The position numbers and the translations under genes are program-made. This document shows, one piece after another, positions 17,101 through 25,246 of a stretch of 61,007 nt of DNA. Below the pieces are notes generated by a model. The model saw only the letters and a program-made list of their open reading frames with translations. It was not told the origin of the DNA and searched no databases. Within the stretch, counting starts at the first letter, position 1. Each line of letters starts with the position of its first letter. Source of the stretch: Candidatus Saccharimonadota bacterium (lineage in GTDB: Bacteria; Patescibacteriota; Saccharimonadia; Saccharimonadales; Saccharimonadaceae); NCBI GenBank assembly GCA_017514905.1, contig JAFWIK010000011.1:1-61007 (forward strand), in the 5' to 3' direction.

Positions 17101-17909
17101 ATTAAATAATCAACTCCTTTCACAGCGTGGTCCTTAGTTACTTTCCAACCAATAAACTTATTACCACTTTTTCCCTTTTTAGATGCTGTAACCCAACCAG
17201 AACCATATCCAGCGCTCCATTTGTTTAAATTGTGGTTACTATAAATATTTTTTTCTTGTACCGTCAAATAGCCGCCCTTCAAAATCCGTAGCTTAATCGT
17301 CTGCCTCATGCAAGAACAAGCCGTAGACCATGACTTGCAACTAGAAGCCGCCCCATTCCGACGACATACCTGCACCTTCCTCTTATACTCAGTATATATT
17401 TTGCCACCAACCTTTATTTCATGCTTACAAATCTTACCGTCCCATTTACTACTAGGACATTTTCCTGCGCCTTTAATAAACTTTGCGATGTCTAGTGTTG
17501 TATTTTTGCTAGTCGGATGCGCCCATTTACCACGATTCAAATTGCCAGAATCATTAATTGAGCCATTATCTTCATTAACCCAAATACGACTTGTCCGGTT
17601 TTTTGCTTGAGTACACATTCCCCAAAACTTTATCGAAATCTTACCGCTAGTCTTCTGCGTATCAACCTTAATAGTAGTGTCCTTCGAGTCGCTTCCGCCA
17701 ATCCAAAGCGCACAGGAATTTGCTCCATTACTTTGTTCCTTTCCACACGCCCAATCCACCGATGCAATATCTTTCCTACCACCACTCGCGTTTAAACAAG
17801 CTTTCTTACTACTAAACTTTGCGTTTACTATTCCATTATCAATAATAATGCCGAGCAGCAGAACACCTAAACAAACCAAGCTAGCTTTTAAAAAGGTTTT
17901 CTTACCCAT
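14181..17909 (-). CDS. Giant secreted surface protein, paralogue 1
   Basis: This 1,242-residue protein has an N-terminal hydrophobic export segment (about residues 7-28). Its N-terminal part is cysteine-rich and contains InlB/Listeria-Bacteroides-like repeats (TTITVERTGGF, KLKITATNYK). A middle region contains SYSGSGYTPKSISI-type strands. The C-terminal 400 residues are shared with the paralogue at 18460: SLQVWGSGVYSKGNI, GFGSGASLGYQSSS, CILSPLTFANQSC and RTYGAATGANSIVPAEIINF. No catalytic motif is apparent. The start overlaps the end of the membrane-protein gene at 17902 by 8 bp, so translation is coupled. A surface role, perhaps in host attachment, is inferred from export and size. Confidence 0.7.
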   Translation of the reverse strand: MGKKTFLKASLVCLGVLLLGIIIDNGIVNAKFSSKKACLNASGGRKDIASVDWACGKEQSNGANSCALWIGGSDSKDTTIKVDTQKTSGKISIKFWGMCTQAKNRTSRIWVNEDNGSINDSGNLNRGKWAHPTSKNTTLDIAKFIKGAGKCPSSKWDGKICKHEIKVGGKIYTEYKRKVQVCRRNGAASSCKSWSTACSCMRQTIKLRILKGGYLTVQEKNIYSNHNLNKWSAGYGSGWVTASKKGKSGNKFIGWKVTKDHAVKGVDYLITRTSKKVDSKTYTTYLDSDSISSANVIYYNDNGKEKRIYSKLHANLSGGNKTVWAYYAPICKLTIKAKKGTTITVERTGGFYAKHQMMSDGGNIYRGDKLKITATNYKKLYLKSATKGTVEWESGKTYKVSGKTNDKCENVKISTELDEPIVDPVGSGAAIEMMVKNEDVDDYNDYLKEIYAKPSDNLDFRAKYNPLVQENYSKKADVIRVDGKIVNHGDQITVGPAWPSWNNAFGTLASWSGGWNNWFIFTKGSKTEQEKHSAYVVKGDDVGKDLEEKALTNHYANTKITPKSVDFPYKTYPSSVTVSYSGSGYTPKSISISGIGSVSCWSGTSSSITVQYSCLSGTGGTRSLTIYGEKKEKDKNGKEVITTKTFSTSIYLDPEVLLVGSGKKLEALIDTTAIEDSAHTYVPYNFETWVQIPNDEEEIVYAGEGASVAYSFGLDEKSNDVTDGTYVTKADQVKRQLIMYRDDFESIESEGGKLDEAGRNANICSQFYGIDDSEDCWVQNEMTSTVQPSASGLTSYPFNMVDWNAGSRLCVSVAVFPADSGRDDNWNDLDYKDKDGNSAWQVSNSKCYKLAKKPSLQVWGSGVYSKGNIKTALANKKIVAGYTGGRVFGSWGELGVIASGTVQGFGSGASLGYQSSSNGETWPNYRPEDGDGNNDSISNGGPGGATTTSFCILSPLTFANQSCNSGTAGGVGSTSATNTMKIDKKAVLDSLFAGDSTNTSCSSNATDISDPGTYCYYSDDNLTLGSVIIDIEEGDGNPEIVDYDFDDDINNAEEWTGDDDEEEGETWDDDSVISGGNNDSGNGVVITEAGLSEVGGAIKRVHSTKNVIIKGNLKYSDSAYQSFSQIPKIVVYAEGDIEIDCAVEQIDALLIANGTVKTCADSDDLNSKSNSRQLTIFGAVIANALEPRRTYGAATGANSIVPAEIINFDPSLYLWNRVSGEGEGAITGGLEAAYTVEISPRQ

Positions 17910-18405
17910 TCAACTCTCCTTCCGGTTCACCGCCTTCCTCTAAAGTTTTTTCATCAGCAATCTTATTATATTTTTTTGCTGTTTCTTTATCACCCAAATC
18001 CTCTGCCACGTTCGCAGCCTGGACCGCCGTGCTGACTGATGGTTCAAGCTCATATATTTTTATTGAATCTTTAACCGCTTGCTCAGAATAAGCCCCCTCA
18101 TCATCATTTTGTAAAATATAATCAATCCTTTGATTATAAATATTTATCTTTTCTTCCTCAGTTTCCGCAGCATCAATATATAATTGATAAATTCCCACTG
18201 CTTCACCCACCGACTCTACCATCGATATTTCTGCCTCAAGACCAGTCCACTCACCCTGCTCTTCCGGCTCAAGTTCTTCATCAACTTCATGACTATTTAA
18301 AGTAACTACCGTGATTGTAATTACCAAAACAAGTATGACAAAACACAGAAAAGCTAGTGCTACGATCAGCTTCTTATGCTTTAGCCCCTCCAAATCAAAC
18401 TTCAT
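17902..18405 (-). CDS. Single-pass membrane protein with acidic ectodomain, between giant paralogues
   Basis: This 167-residue protein has a short basic N-terminus, a membrane helix (about residues 14-36) and a Glu-rich helical ectodomain that may form TPR-like helices (ENAYDAAETEEEK-like spacing, AANVAEDLGDKETAKKYN). I do not recognise a named family. The ATG at 18405 is preferred over the ATG at 18411, because the TAATAT box would end only 2 bp before the latter. The 15-bp box TGGTTGTGGTAATAT upstream is identical to the one before the giant gene at 18460. It overlaps the downstream giant gene by 8 bp and may be a stoichiometric partner of it. Confidence 0.55.
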   Translation of the reverse strand: MKFDLEGLKHKKLIVALAFLCFVILVLVITITVVTLNSHEVDEELEPEEQGEWTGLEAEISMVESVGEAVGIYQLYIDAAETEEEKINIYNQRIDYILQNDDEGAYSEQAVKDSIKIYELEPSVSTAVQAANVAEDLGDKETAKKYNKIADEKTLEEGGEPEGELNG

Positions 18406-18413
18406 ATACATTT

Positions 18414-18428
18414 ATATTACCACAACCA
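18414..18428 (-). promoter_or_regulatory. Promoter box shared by the giant-protein genes, copy 1
   Basis: The 15-bp sequence TGGTTGTGGTAATAT, whose last six bases serve as the -10 box, is found here and at 21416-21430. It precedes the membrane-protein and giant-protein 1 pair. Confidence 0.6.
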
Positions 18429-18459
18429 GAATATAATTCAATAATTTTTATGGTTATTT

Positions 18460-21408
18460 CTAAAATCTTGGAGCTAGCTCGTGTGTATATGCCGTAATCA
18501 AACCACCCGAAACCGTATCTTCCACCTCTCCGTCGCTACCAGCCCACAAATAAAACGTTGGATCAAAATTGATAATTTCTGCTGGCACTATTGAATTTGC
18601 CCCAGTCGCCGCGCCATAAGTCCTATCCGGGTCTAACTCATTCGCAATCACTGCACCATTAATTTTAAGTTGCGTAATTGATCTCTCCTCACCTAACACT
18701 TCTGGTACACTGCCATTATCATCAAGTACACAAGTCTTTACAATTTGTTCCGCCATCAGTAGCGCATCGATTCTAGCAACATTACATTTGATATAAATAT
18801 TTTTTGCGTAAATCATCAGTTTTGGTACACTAGATAAAGTGTTATGGGGCATATCATTATACTTTAAATCTCCATTTATAATAATATTCTCCTCCGAATG
18901 TACGACTTTTACCACATTTTCTTGTGTAATTGTCGATTCTTCTAAAACTAGATCCTTATTACTATAGTAATAATCCTTATCATCATCCAAATTATTAACC
19001 GCAGACACTGTCTCCTTTTCGCCATCAGGAATTAATTTTTTAATGATTGCGGCTTTATTATTTTTGATTTGTTCCGCACCCTTCATTTTACCAGATAATG
19101 CCTGTTCTATACTGCTAGTTCCACAACCCTGATTCGGGAATGTCAAAGGACTTAGTACACAAAAGCTACTCATCATTTCATTCCCGCCTGGACCCGGTTG
19201 ACCATTTGTCACCAACCCGTTATTGCCTCTCGTATCATCGTCACTCAAAACTGGGTTATAACTCGGCCAAGGCTCACCACGACTACTCGATTGATACCCT
19301 AAACTCGCCCCACTCGCAAAACCATAAACACTTTTACTAGTAATCAGACCAAGTTCACCCCACGAACCGAATGCTCTCCTATCACTATAGCCAGCAATAT
19401 TATTCTTTTTTGCTAAAGCCGTATTAATAATCCCATTACTATAAACATTACCACCCCAAACTTGCAAGCTAGGTTTTTTCGCCACAGTATAACATATTGA
19501 ATTCGAAATTCGCCAAGCATTGTCTTCACCATAATTTACATTATCATTCCAGTTATCATCGCTACCACTATCCGCTGGGTACATCGCAAGCGCTACACAA
19601 ACCATCGAACCCGCATCTAAATCCAACGCATTAAATGACCCGCTATTGTTTGTTTCAGTTTCGTAGGCTGCAAAATTCTTTCTGCCATAATCTTCGACCT
19701 TACAATCAGCCGCATCAAAATATTCACAAAAATCATGATCGCTCAAAGTGCTATCACCACTGAACTCTTCTGATTCACCAGGATCACCCGACTCATCATC
19801 ACCCGAGCCATAAACTATAATCTTTCTGAGCACATTATCAGCTCGCGTGGCATAAGTTTCATTTTCGTCATTAGTTGTTTCTGCATTAGTCTTACCATTT
19901 ATCTTAAACTCAGTCTTAATTGATTTAGATTCCCCGGCATAGACAATAGTATCTTCGTTAGCGCGCTCTAGTTTAACGCTAGTTTCAAAATTATACGGCA
20001 CCGCCACATAAGCTACATCGTCCACTGAACCAGTATTAATGTCAGCCACAATCTTATCGTCCTCTTTATCAAAAGTTACCGACTTTGGAACTATTTTAAT
20101 TCGCGAATTCGTTTCCGCTTTTTCATCTAATTTATACCCCACGTCATTATTATCAATACTTCCTGATTTTAATCTTGTTTCTTCGATATCATGTCCATTT
20201 ATAAAGGAAAAAGCTTCGTTCCATTTTCTACCAATCGTACTAAAACCATTCTTCCATTCGCTAAAGGATGACCCCACAGTTCCATTATTAGTCACCTCAG
20301 ACCCATTAACTTTTACAACATCAGCCTTAGTCGCATACGCCGACTGCACACCAGGCCTATAAACTGCCTTATATTCTATTCCATCTCCAGGCTTCGCAAA
20401 CACCTCTTTGTCAAATTCACTATAATCATTCACATCTTTATTGCGAACTTCTATCATCACGCTAGTTTCTTCGTTGTCTGGAACCACCTTTTTATTTTCA
20501 CTATAAACAGCGTAAACCGTCGTGTCCTTTTGTATTACCTCGCTATATTTTGTCGTTTTTGGATTCAGGCTACCAGATTTCCTTTTTTTCCGCCAACCTT
20601 TAAAAGTATATCCCGAAATCTTTTTCTTTTTCACCGTCGCCTTTTTCCCGCTATATACTTTGCTACTGCTAATTACTTTCCCACCATTCAAATATTCACC
20701 CGTAGTCGTTACGGCATAAGCCTTCAAAGTTACTTTCTTCAAAGAAACACAGAAAAATCCTACACTATTAGGTATACTTTTAGCATCCGGCTTCCACATT
20801 TTATATAAAGCAAGTGCACCAGTTTTTTCATTCAATCTCCAACCATTGAAGTTCGTGCCTTTTTCCTCCGCATCCATTACCTGTTTAGCCGTATGCAAGG
20901 AATGCGTATTATACTTTGGATAATATTTCTTTCCGTTCGCTAACATATAAGTCCCTCGATGTACTGGGCCCCAATGCGTTGGAACATTCAATTTGCATGA
21001 CAAACTATCTTTATTACAATTGTCTTTTCTGCCATTCCAGCCATCCCAGCCAAAAGCTACGTAATAATTATACTTAGAAGCTGGACACTTTTTCTTAAGA
21101 TCTGAGTTTGAAAAACTCCAACCACCATTCGATAACAAACTACTTTTATACTTCGGCCCACCAGAAGTATTCGCCACATTCTTTATTTTATAAATATGCC
21201 AACTAGCCCGACCAGTCCCATCTTTACAACTAGAAGTCGTTACTGTCTTGCTATACATACATCCATTTTTCGTATTACCATTGACGTTCCCACCACCATG
21301 GCCACTATTGCCATCGGCAAAGCAAAGCCCAACATTAATAAGACCAAAAAAGAGCATAAAAACCAGCCCTAACGTCCTAGCCACAACTTGTGTATACCCA
21401 TCCTTCAT
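18460..21408 (-). CDS. Giant secreted surface protein, paralogue 2
   Basis: This 982-residue protein begins at the ATG at 21408, seven bases after TAATAT. It has an export segment (about residues 8-30), then a cysteine-containing region and an InlB B-type repeat (SGYTFKGWRKKRKSG, then TTVYAVY). The C-terminal half closely follows the paralogue at 14181: SLQVWGGNVYSNGIINTAL, RAFGSWGELGLITSKSV, CVLSPLTFPNQGC, KLMIYAKNIYIKCNV and RTYGAATGANSIVPAEIINF. The two arose by duplication, with diverged N-terminal parts. Function is unknown; the InlB-type repeat suggests surface adhesion. Confidence 0.7.
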   Translation of the reverse strand: MKDGYTQVVARTLGLVFMLFFGLINVGLCFADGNSGHGGGNVNGNTKNGCMYSKTVTTSSCKDGTGRASWHIYKIKNVANTSGGPKYKSSLLSNGGWSFSNSDLKKKCPASKYNYYVAFGWDGWNGRKDNCNKDSLSCKLNVPTHWGPVHRGTYMLANGKKYYPKYNTHSLHTAKQVMDAEEKGTNFNGWRLNEKTGALALYKMWKPDAKSIPNSVGFFCVSLKKVTLKAYAVTTTGEYLNGGKVISSSKVYSGKKATVKKKKISGYTFKGWRKKRKSGSLNPKTTKYSEVIQKDTTVYAVYSENKKVVPDNEETSVMIEVRNKDVNDYSEFDKEVFAKPGDGIEYKAVYRPGVQSAYATKADVVKVNGSEVTNNGTVGSSFSEWKNGFSTIGRKWNEAFSFINGHDIEETRLKSGSIDNNDVGYKLDEKAETNSRIKIVPKSVTFDKEDDKIVADINTGSVDDVAYVAVPYNFETSVKLERANEDTIVYAGESKSIKTEFKINGKTNAETTNDENETYATRADNVLRKIIVYGSGDDESGDPGESEEFSGDSTLSDHDFCEYFDAADCKVEDYGRKNFAAYETETNNSGSFNALDLDAGSMVCVALAMYPADSGSDDNWNDNVNYGEDNAWRISNSICYTVAKKPSLQVWGGNVYSNGIINTALAKKNNIAGYSDRRAFGSWGELGLITSKSVYGFASGASLGYQSSSRGEPWPSYNPVLSDDDTRGNNGLVTNGQPGPGGNEMMSSFCVLSPLTFPNQGCGTSSIEQALSGKMKGAEQIKNNKAAIIKKLIPDGEKETVSAVNNLDDDKDYYYSNKDLVLEESTITQENVVKVVHSEENIIINGDLKYNDMPHNTLSSVPKLMIYAKNIYIKCNVARIDALLMAEQIVKTCVLDDNGSVPEVLGEERSITQLKINGAVIANELDPDRTYGAATGANSIVPAEIINFDPTFYLWAGSDGEVEDTVSGGLITAYTHELAPRF

Positions 21409-21415
21409 ACAACCG

Positions 21416-21430
21416 ATATTACCACAACCA
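21416..21430 (-). promoter_or_regulatory. Promoter box shared by the giant-protein genes, copy 2
   Basis: TGGTTGTGGTAATAT is identical to 18414-18428. Here a TTGTAT -35 lies 17 bp before the TAATAT, and the ATG follows 7 bp after it. Confidence 0.65.
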
Positions 21431-21447
21431 CAATTAAAATACAAATT

Positions 21448-22674
21448 TTATTCTCTAAAATTATTCTTTAGCCACCCATCTGCTGGACCAGCCGTCATTA
21501 ATACCACTATATACCCCTCTGCTAAATCTTTTTCAATCGCTTTTTTTAATCCTGGCGACAAAATCGCTAGACTAACTATCTCCTGGTTTTTTAATCCCCC
21601 CGCTAATTCGCTCGGCTTTAGCACTGGTAAATCCGGGTTTTCCCGTGTCAAATAAGTCGGCAACCAATAAATTTTATCTGCGCCTTCAAAAGCCCCGTAA
21701 TACTGATCTCGTACTTCATACTGTCTGGTATTTTGATGAGGTTGATATATCACCACCACACCTTTTTTGTGTAACCTCTCACACTCCTCACGCGCAATCT
21801 CTATTGTTGCCGTAATTTCCTCCGGATGATGAGCATAGTCCGAATACACTCCGTCAGAAATCCGTTCAAATCTCCGTCCAACACCCGGAAATTCATCCAG
21901 TATTTTCACTAACTCGGCTAGATCATAGGAGCTTCCTTCATCTTTTATCATCTGTTCAATTGCTGCCACTGCTAGCGCAGCATCCTGCCTTCTCACTTCG
22001 CCAGCCAAACCAAATTTTGCTTTCACGCCCTCTTTAATCACCTGTTCTGATTGGGCCTCGAACTGTGAAAATGCTGCTAAGTAATCTTCCTTCGTCGGAT
22101 AAATATCCGGATGATCGTACGAAACCACCGGAATCACCGAAAGCCACGGATGATATTTCAAAAAATTCCGGTCATATTCATCTGCTTCATAAACGAAATA
22201 TTTATCACCTTTCTTATAAGATCCCGACTTTGCAAAACCGAGTGTCGTTCCTACAATATACGACACCGGTAACCCCAACTTTAAAGCTGCCCACACAATC
22301 ATAGCTGTCGTAGTCGTTTTTCCATGCGTTCCAGCTACTGCTACCATTTTAAGTCCCAGTTTTTCTACCAAAAACGCTGTCAGTTCATCTCGTTTCGTAC
22401 ATTTAATACCGGATTCTTCCGCCATCCTTAATTCCGGGTGATCTTTAGATAACGCCGATGTATAGACAAACCAATCTATTCCTTCTTTTAACTTTTCTTG
22501 TAAAAACTCGCCGTTCTGTTCACCAATTTTTATTTCAATCCCTGCCTTTTCTAGCTCGCTATAAATTGCTCCTTCTGCTAAATCAGATCCACAAACGTTC
22601 AGTCCCGCCGCTTTTGCCATCAATGCCAACGGCCCCATCCCTGTCCCTGATATTCCAGATATATATATATTCAT
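21448..22674 (-). CDS. murC: UDP-N-acetylmuramate--L-alanine ligase (MurC)
   Basis: This 408-residue Mur ligase has the Rossmann-like N-terminal motif ISGISGTGMGPLA, the ATP-binding GTHGKTTTTAM (about residues 112-122), EADEYDRNF, and the MurC-type SDYAHHPEEI followed by YQPHQNTRQYE. It joins L-alanine to UDP-MurNAc in the cytoplasm. It is shorter than usual MurC (about 450-490) and could also be the related Mpl ligase, but MurC is favoured and murB is elsewhere in the window. The ATG at 22674 lies 10 bp from its -10 box inside a perfect palindrome shared with the divergent tsaE-tsaB gene. Confidence 0.8.
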   Translation of the reverse strand: MNIYISGISGTGMGPLALMAKAAGLNVCGSDLAEGAIYSELEKAGIEIKIGEQNGEFLQEKLKEGIDWFVYTSALSKDHPELRMAEESGIKCTKRDELTAFLVEKLGLKMVAVAGTHGKTTTTAMIVWAALKLGLPVSYIVGTTLGFAKSGSYKKGDKYFVYEADEYDRNFLKYHPWLSVIPVVSYDHPDIYPTKEDYLAAFSQFEAQSEQVIKEGVKAKFGLAGEVRRQDAALAVAAIEQMIKDEGSSYDLAELVKILDEFPGVGRRFERISDGVYSDYAHHPEEITATIEIAREECERLHKKGVVVIYQPHQNTRQYEVRDQYYGAFEGADKIYWLPTYLTRENPDLPVLKPSELAGGLKNQEIVSLAILSPGLKKAIEKDLAEGYIVVLMTAGPADGWLKNNFRE

Positions 22675-22676
22675 GA

Positions 22677-22690
22677 TATAATATATTATA
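22677..22690. promoter_or_regulatory. Perfect palindrome carrying two divergent -10 boxes
   Basis: The 14-bp sequence TATAATATATTATA is its own reverse complement. Each strand reads TATAAT, and each box ends exactly 10 bp before the ATG of its gene (murC at 22674, tsaE-tsaB at 22693). The two coding regions are 18 bp apart. Confidence 0.75.
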
Positions 22691-22692
22691 CA

Positions 22693-23661
22693 ATGAAAAT
22701 TACTTCCGAACAAGAAATGCTAGCCTTTGGCACACGCTTTGCCAAGCAAGTTTATAACTACAGCACGCCTAAAGGAGAGAAAAAAACGCAGGCAAGCCCA
22801 TCCAATGCGGCCATCGTCATTGAACTAATCGGTGACGTCGGCGCCGGTAAAACCACTTTTGTACGTGGCTTTGCCAAAGGACTTGGCATCAACAGCCCTG
22901 TTACCAGTCCTAGCTATACTATCTCAAAAACCTACGCTTTACCTCACGACGGCGAACTCGTCCATTATGATTTTTACCGTCTCGAAGATCCTGGTCTCAT
23001 GGCCAATAATTTAGATGAAGCCATCAAGGACAATTCGATTGTCGTGGTTGAATGGGGAAAATCCGTCCAAAACATTTTACCCAAAAATCGTATCACTATC
23101 TCGATCAAATTGCAGGATGATAATTCCCGGAAACTAATAATTAGAAACAATTGTAATGGTACTTCTCGGGGGCTTCCGGAGGTTACGACCGACCGCTGTA
23201 GGAGACGAAGCATAAAAAACAAAGTTTTTCATACTAAGTCGACGCCCAGCGGACGACCCGTCAGGGTCGAGGATGAGGGCTTGGTCCCCGTGACGACGGG
23301 CGCGAGCGACCCGTCCCCCGAAAGTACCTTACAATTGTTTCTAGACACTAGTACTCCGGAAACCATTTTAAAGTTGAATGACCACGAATATCGACATATT
23401 TTCGCAAATGATCTTGCCGAAAAATTACTCGAATTCATTAAAGAGAAACTCACTGAAAATGGCAAAACCTGGCAGGACGTCACTAAAATTATTTTCATGT
23501 CCGGCCCCGGCTCGTTTACTGGTCTTCGCATTGGCGCTAGTGTAGTTAATGCTCTCGCTCACGAACTAAACATTCCGCTTTACGATCATCACGGGGAAAG
23601 GCATCCCATCATTTTACCAGACTACGGCCGTCCCGCCAATATCGGTAAACCCAAAAAATAG
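22693..23661 (+). CDS. tsaE: TsaE-TsaB fusion (tRNA t6A synthesis)
   Basis: This 322-residue protein joins two components of the threonylcarbamoyladenosine (t6A) machinery. Residues 1 to about 145 are the TsaE ATPase: GDVGAGKTTFVRGFAKGLG (P-loop), SPSYTISKTY and LVHYDFYRLEDP. From about residue 215 the start of TsaB follows: LFLDTSTPETIL, then SGPGSFTGLRIGASVVNALAH. Only about 110 residues of TsaB are present against a usual 200-230, so its C-terminal half is missing or encoded elsewhere. The junction is occupied by the palindromic element at 23142-23343, read in frame. It is possible that the element itself created the fusion. Confidence 0.8.
   Translation: MKITSEQEMLAFGTRFAKQVYNYSTPKGEKKTQASPSNAAIVIELIGDVGAGKTTFVRGFAKGLGINSPVTSPSYTISKTYALPHDGELVHYDFYRLEDPGLMANNLDEAIKDNSIVVVEWGKSVQNILPKNRITISIKLQDDNSRKLIIRNNCNGTSRGLPEVTTDRCRRRSIKNKVFHTKSTPSGRPVRVEDEGLVPVTTGASDPSPESTLQLFLDTSTPETILKLNDHEYRHIFANDLAEKLLEFIKEKLTENGKTWQDVTKIIFMSGPGSFTGLRIGASVVNALAHELNIPLYDHHGERHPIILPDYGRPANIGKPKK
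23142..23343 (+). repeat. GC-rich palindromic element, copy T (in tsaE-tsaB)
   Basis: Locus-specific arms of 15 bp match perfectly (TAGAAACAATTGTAA and its complement) and continue as GGTAC/GTACC and CGGGGG/CCCCCG with two single-base bulges. The core contains CTTCCGGAGGTTACGACC, CCCCGTGACGACGGG and GCGAGCGACCCGTCC, as in the lepA copy. An extra module of about 75 nt with its own hairpins (CCGCT/AGCGG and AAAAAC/GTTTTT) is inserted after ACGACCGA. Confidence 0.85.
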
Positions 23662-23662
23662 T

Positions 23663-24787
23663 TTATTTATTTGTCTTATTCTTTAACAAACCTTTAATCG
23701 AAAAAGCTGTAAACACTGCTAAAGCCATTACTAACACACCCTCAATTGTCGCCATTATTACAAGACCTTTAGTATTATCTGGCTTCACTATCATACTTTC
23801 ACCAAGCGGAGCCACATATGTCGGATCCGTCGGATCGTAGGCGATCTGTAAACCCTCGCCTTTTCGATTTGCCAACTTCGCGTCAGTAATACCCAAATTC
23901 ATACCGGAAAACTTAATTTTAAACACTGACGCATCTGCATCGCGATCCGCATGAAATATTCTCACCATCGAGCCATCACTATCATCCAAAGTGATCCCAG
24001 CATAGGCAAGGCCCTCATCTTGTGTACTTGCATATACCTCACCCTGTTCATTAATCATAAATCGCCCAGTTGTAGCCTCATGTATACCGCCCATATCAAT
24101 CGCCAATTTATCGCCCACAAACACAAACGTATCATCATCCGCCGTGATTTCAAAGCTCTCATTTCCACTCTTTAGCACTGTGAATGGCACCACAAAATTC
24201 ATCGTAAACAGATGATTATGTCCGTCCTCATTCACCACATCACCCTGGCTGAATTCCACCTCATCCAAAGGATAAAACTGACTTTTATAAAACGAAAACT
24301 CCGCTCCTGCAGCCTTATAATCCAACTTCAAATTTCCGATATAATTAGCACTCTTACCTTCCACCTCATCAAACCAACGCGTCAAATCATTCATACCTTT
24401 ATTTGGCGTCAATTCACCACCCTTAGCCACTGGCAGATAATCCTTGCCCAAATTATAATCTACCAAGCCTTTTTCAACCGCCTTATTATAGTATTCACAA
24501 TTACTCCAACCAAACTGTCTTTTAGATAAAGCTTCATTAAGAGTTGGATCATATATATTTACACATTCATCAGATCTCTGGTCAAAATACATCACTGACA
24601 AAAAAACGTCCTCTTGATCCGAAACCCCAGCGCTCGCCAAGATCGCATCCGGAGAATGAGAAATCGCCGTTTCATCTATCGCTTTCATCGTCTGAGACAT
24701 TCCAATAATAGTGAGTACCATCGCCATCGCAAATACTCCCAAAGCTATCAGTCCGAAAATGATCGATTTGTCTCGTTTTTTAGTCAT
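23663..24787 (-). CDS. Membrane-anchored fibro-slime-domain protein
   Basis: This 374-residue protein starts MTKKRDKS at 24787, after a GGAGAAA ribosome-binding site. It has an N-terminal membrane helix (about residues 10-33) and a second near the C-terminus (about 342-364), placing the middle outside. That middle matches the fibro-slime domain pattern: ADDDTFVFVGDKLAIDMGG, then IRIFHADRDADASVFKIKF-like spacing (here VRIFHADRDADASV). Fibro-slime domains are found in surface and extracellular matrix proteins. The stop faces the tsaE-tsaB stop with 1 bp between them. No partner is evident. Confidence 0.7.
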   Translation of the reverse strand: MTKKRDKSIIFGLIALGVFAMAMVLTIIGMSQTMKAIDETAISHSPDAILASAGVSDQEDVFLSVMYFDQRSDECVNIYDPTLNEALSKRQFGWSNCEYYNKAVEKGLVDYNLGKDYLPVAKGGELTPNKGMNDLTRWFDEVEGKSANYIGNLKLDYKAAGAEFSFYKSQFYPLDEVEFSQGDVVNEDGHNHLFTMNFVVPFTVLKSGNESFEITADDDTFVFVGDKLAIDMGGIHEATTGRFMINEQGEVYASTQDEGLAYAGITLDDSDGSMVRIFHADRDADASVFKIKFSGMNLGITDAKLANRKGEGLQIAYDPTDPTYVAPLGESMIVKPDNTKGLVIMATIEGVLVMALAVFTAFSIKGLLKNKTNK

Positions 24788-24844
24788 ATCTTTCTCCGAT
24801 TTTAGTATAAGCCCTTTTGTTAAAAAAAGCAAGCTTCATCTATT

Positions 24845-25246
24845 CTATTCTGCACCTTCCTCATTCTTATCGTCAGGCTCTTCTTCTGGCACTATACCAA
24901 ACTTTTCGTCCGAAAGCACTTTTGAATCAAAAGGCTTTTCATATTCGTCAATTTCCTCAACTTCAGCAGATAATCTTTCCAAATATTCCGTCAATCCTTC
25001 ATTCGTCAACTCACCATCTTTACCAAAATCATATTCTTCTTCATCTTTATTGTCGTCGCTGATTTCTGATTCGTCCGGCAAAAACCCTGGCCGCGACCGA
25101 TCAAGATATATATCACCAGAGTTATGATAGACCGCCAAGCTTACGCCAGTTGTTACAAGTGCCACTACAATAGAAACTAATCCCAGAATCAAAAGATTTC
25201 TCGATCCCTCCCTCATTCGAAACTTCAAACCACCATTCTCCATCAA
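24845..25246 (-). CDS. Small membrane-anchored acidic protein
   Basis: I do not recognise this 133-residue protein. It has a basic N-terminus, a membrane helix (about residues 18-37) and a strongly acidic ectodomain with repeated Asp-Glu stretches. The start overlaps the upstream gene by 4 bp (ATGA), so the two are translated together. It may interact with the product of 25243. Confidence 0.55.
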   Translation of the reverse strand: MMENGGLKFRMREGSRNLLILGLVSIVVALVTTGVSLAVYHNSGDIYLDRSRPGFLPDESEISDDNKDEEEYDFGKDGELTNEGLTEYLERLSAEVEEIDEYEKPFDSKVLSDEKFGIVPEEEPDDKNEEGAE

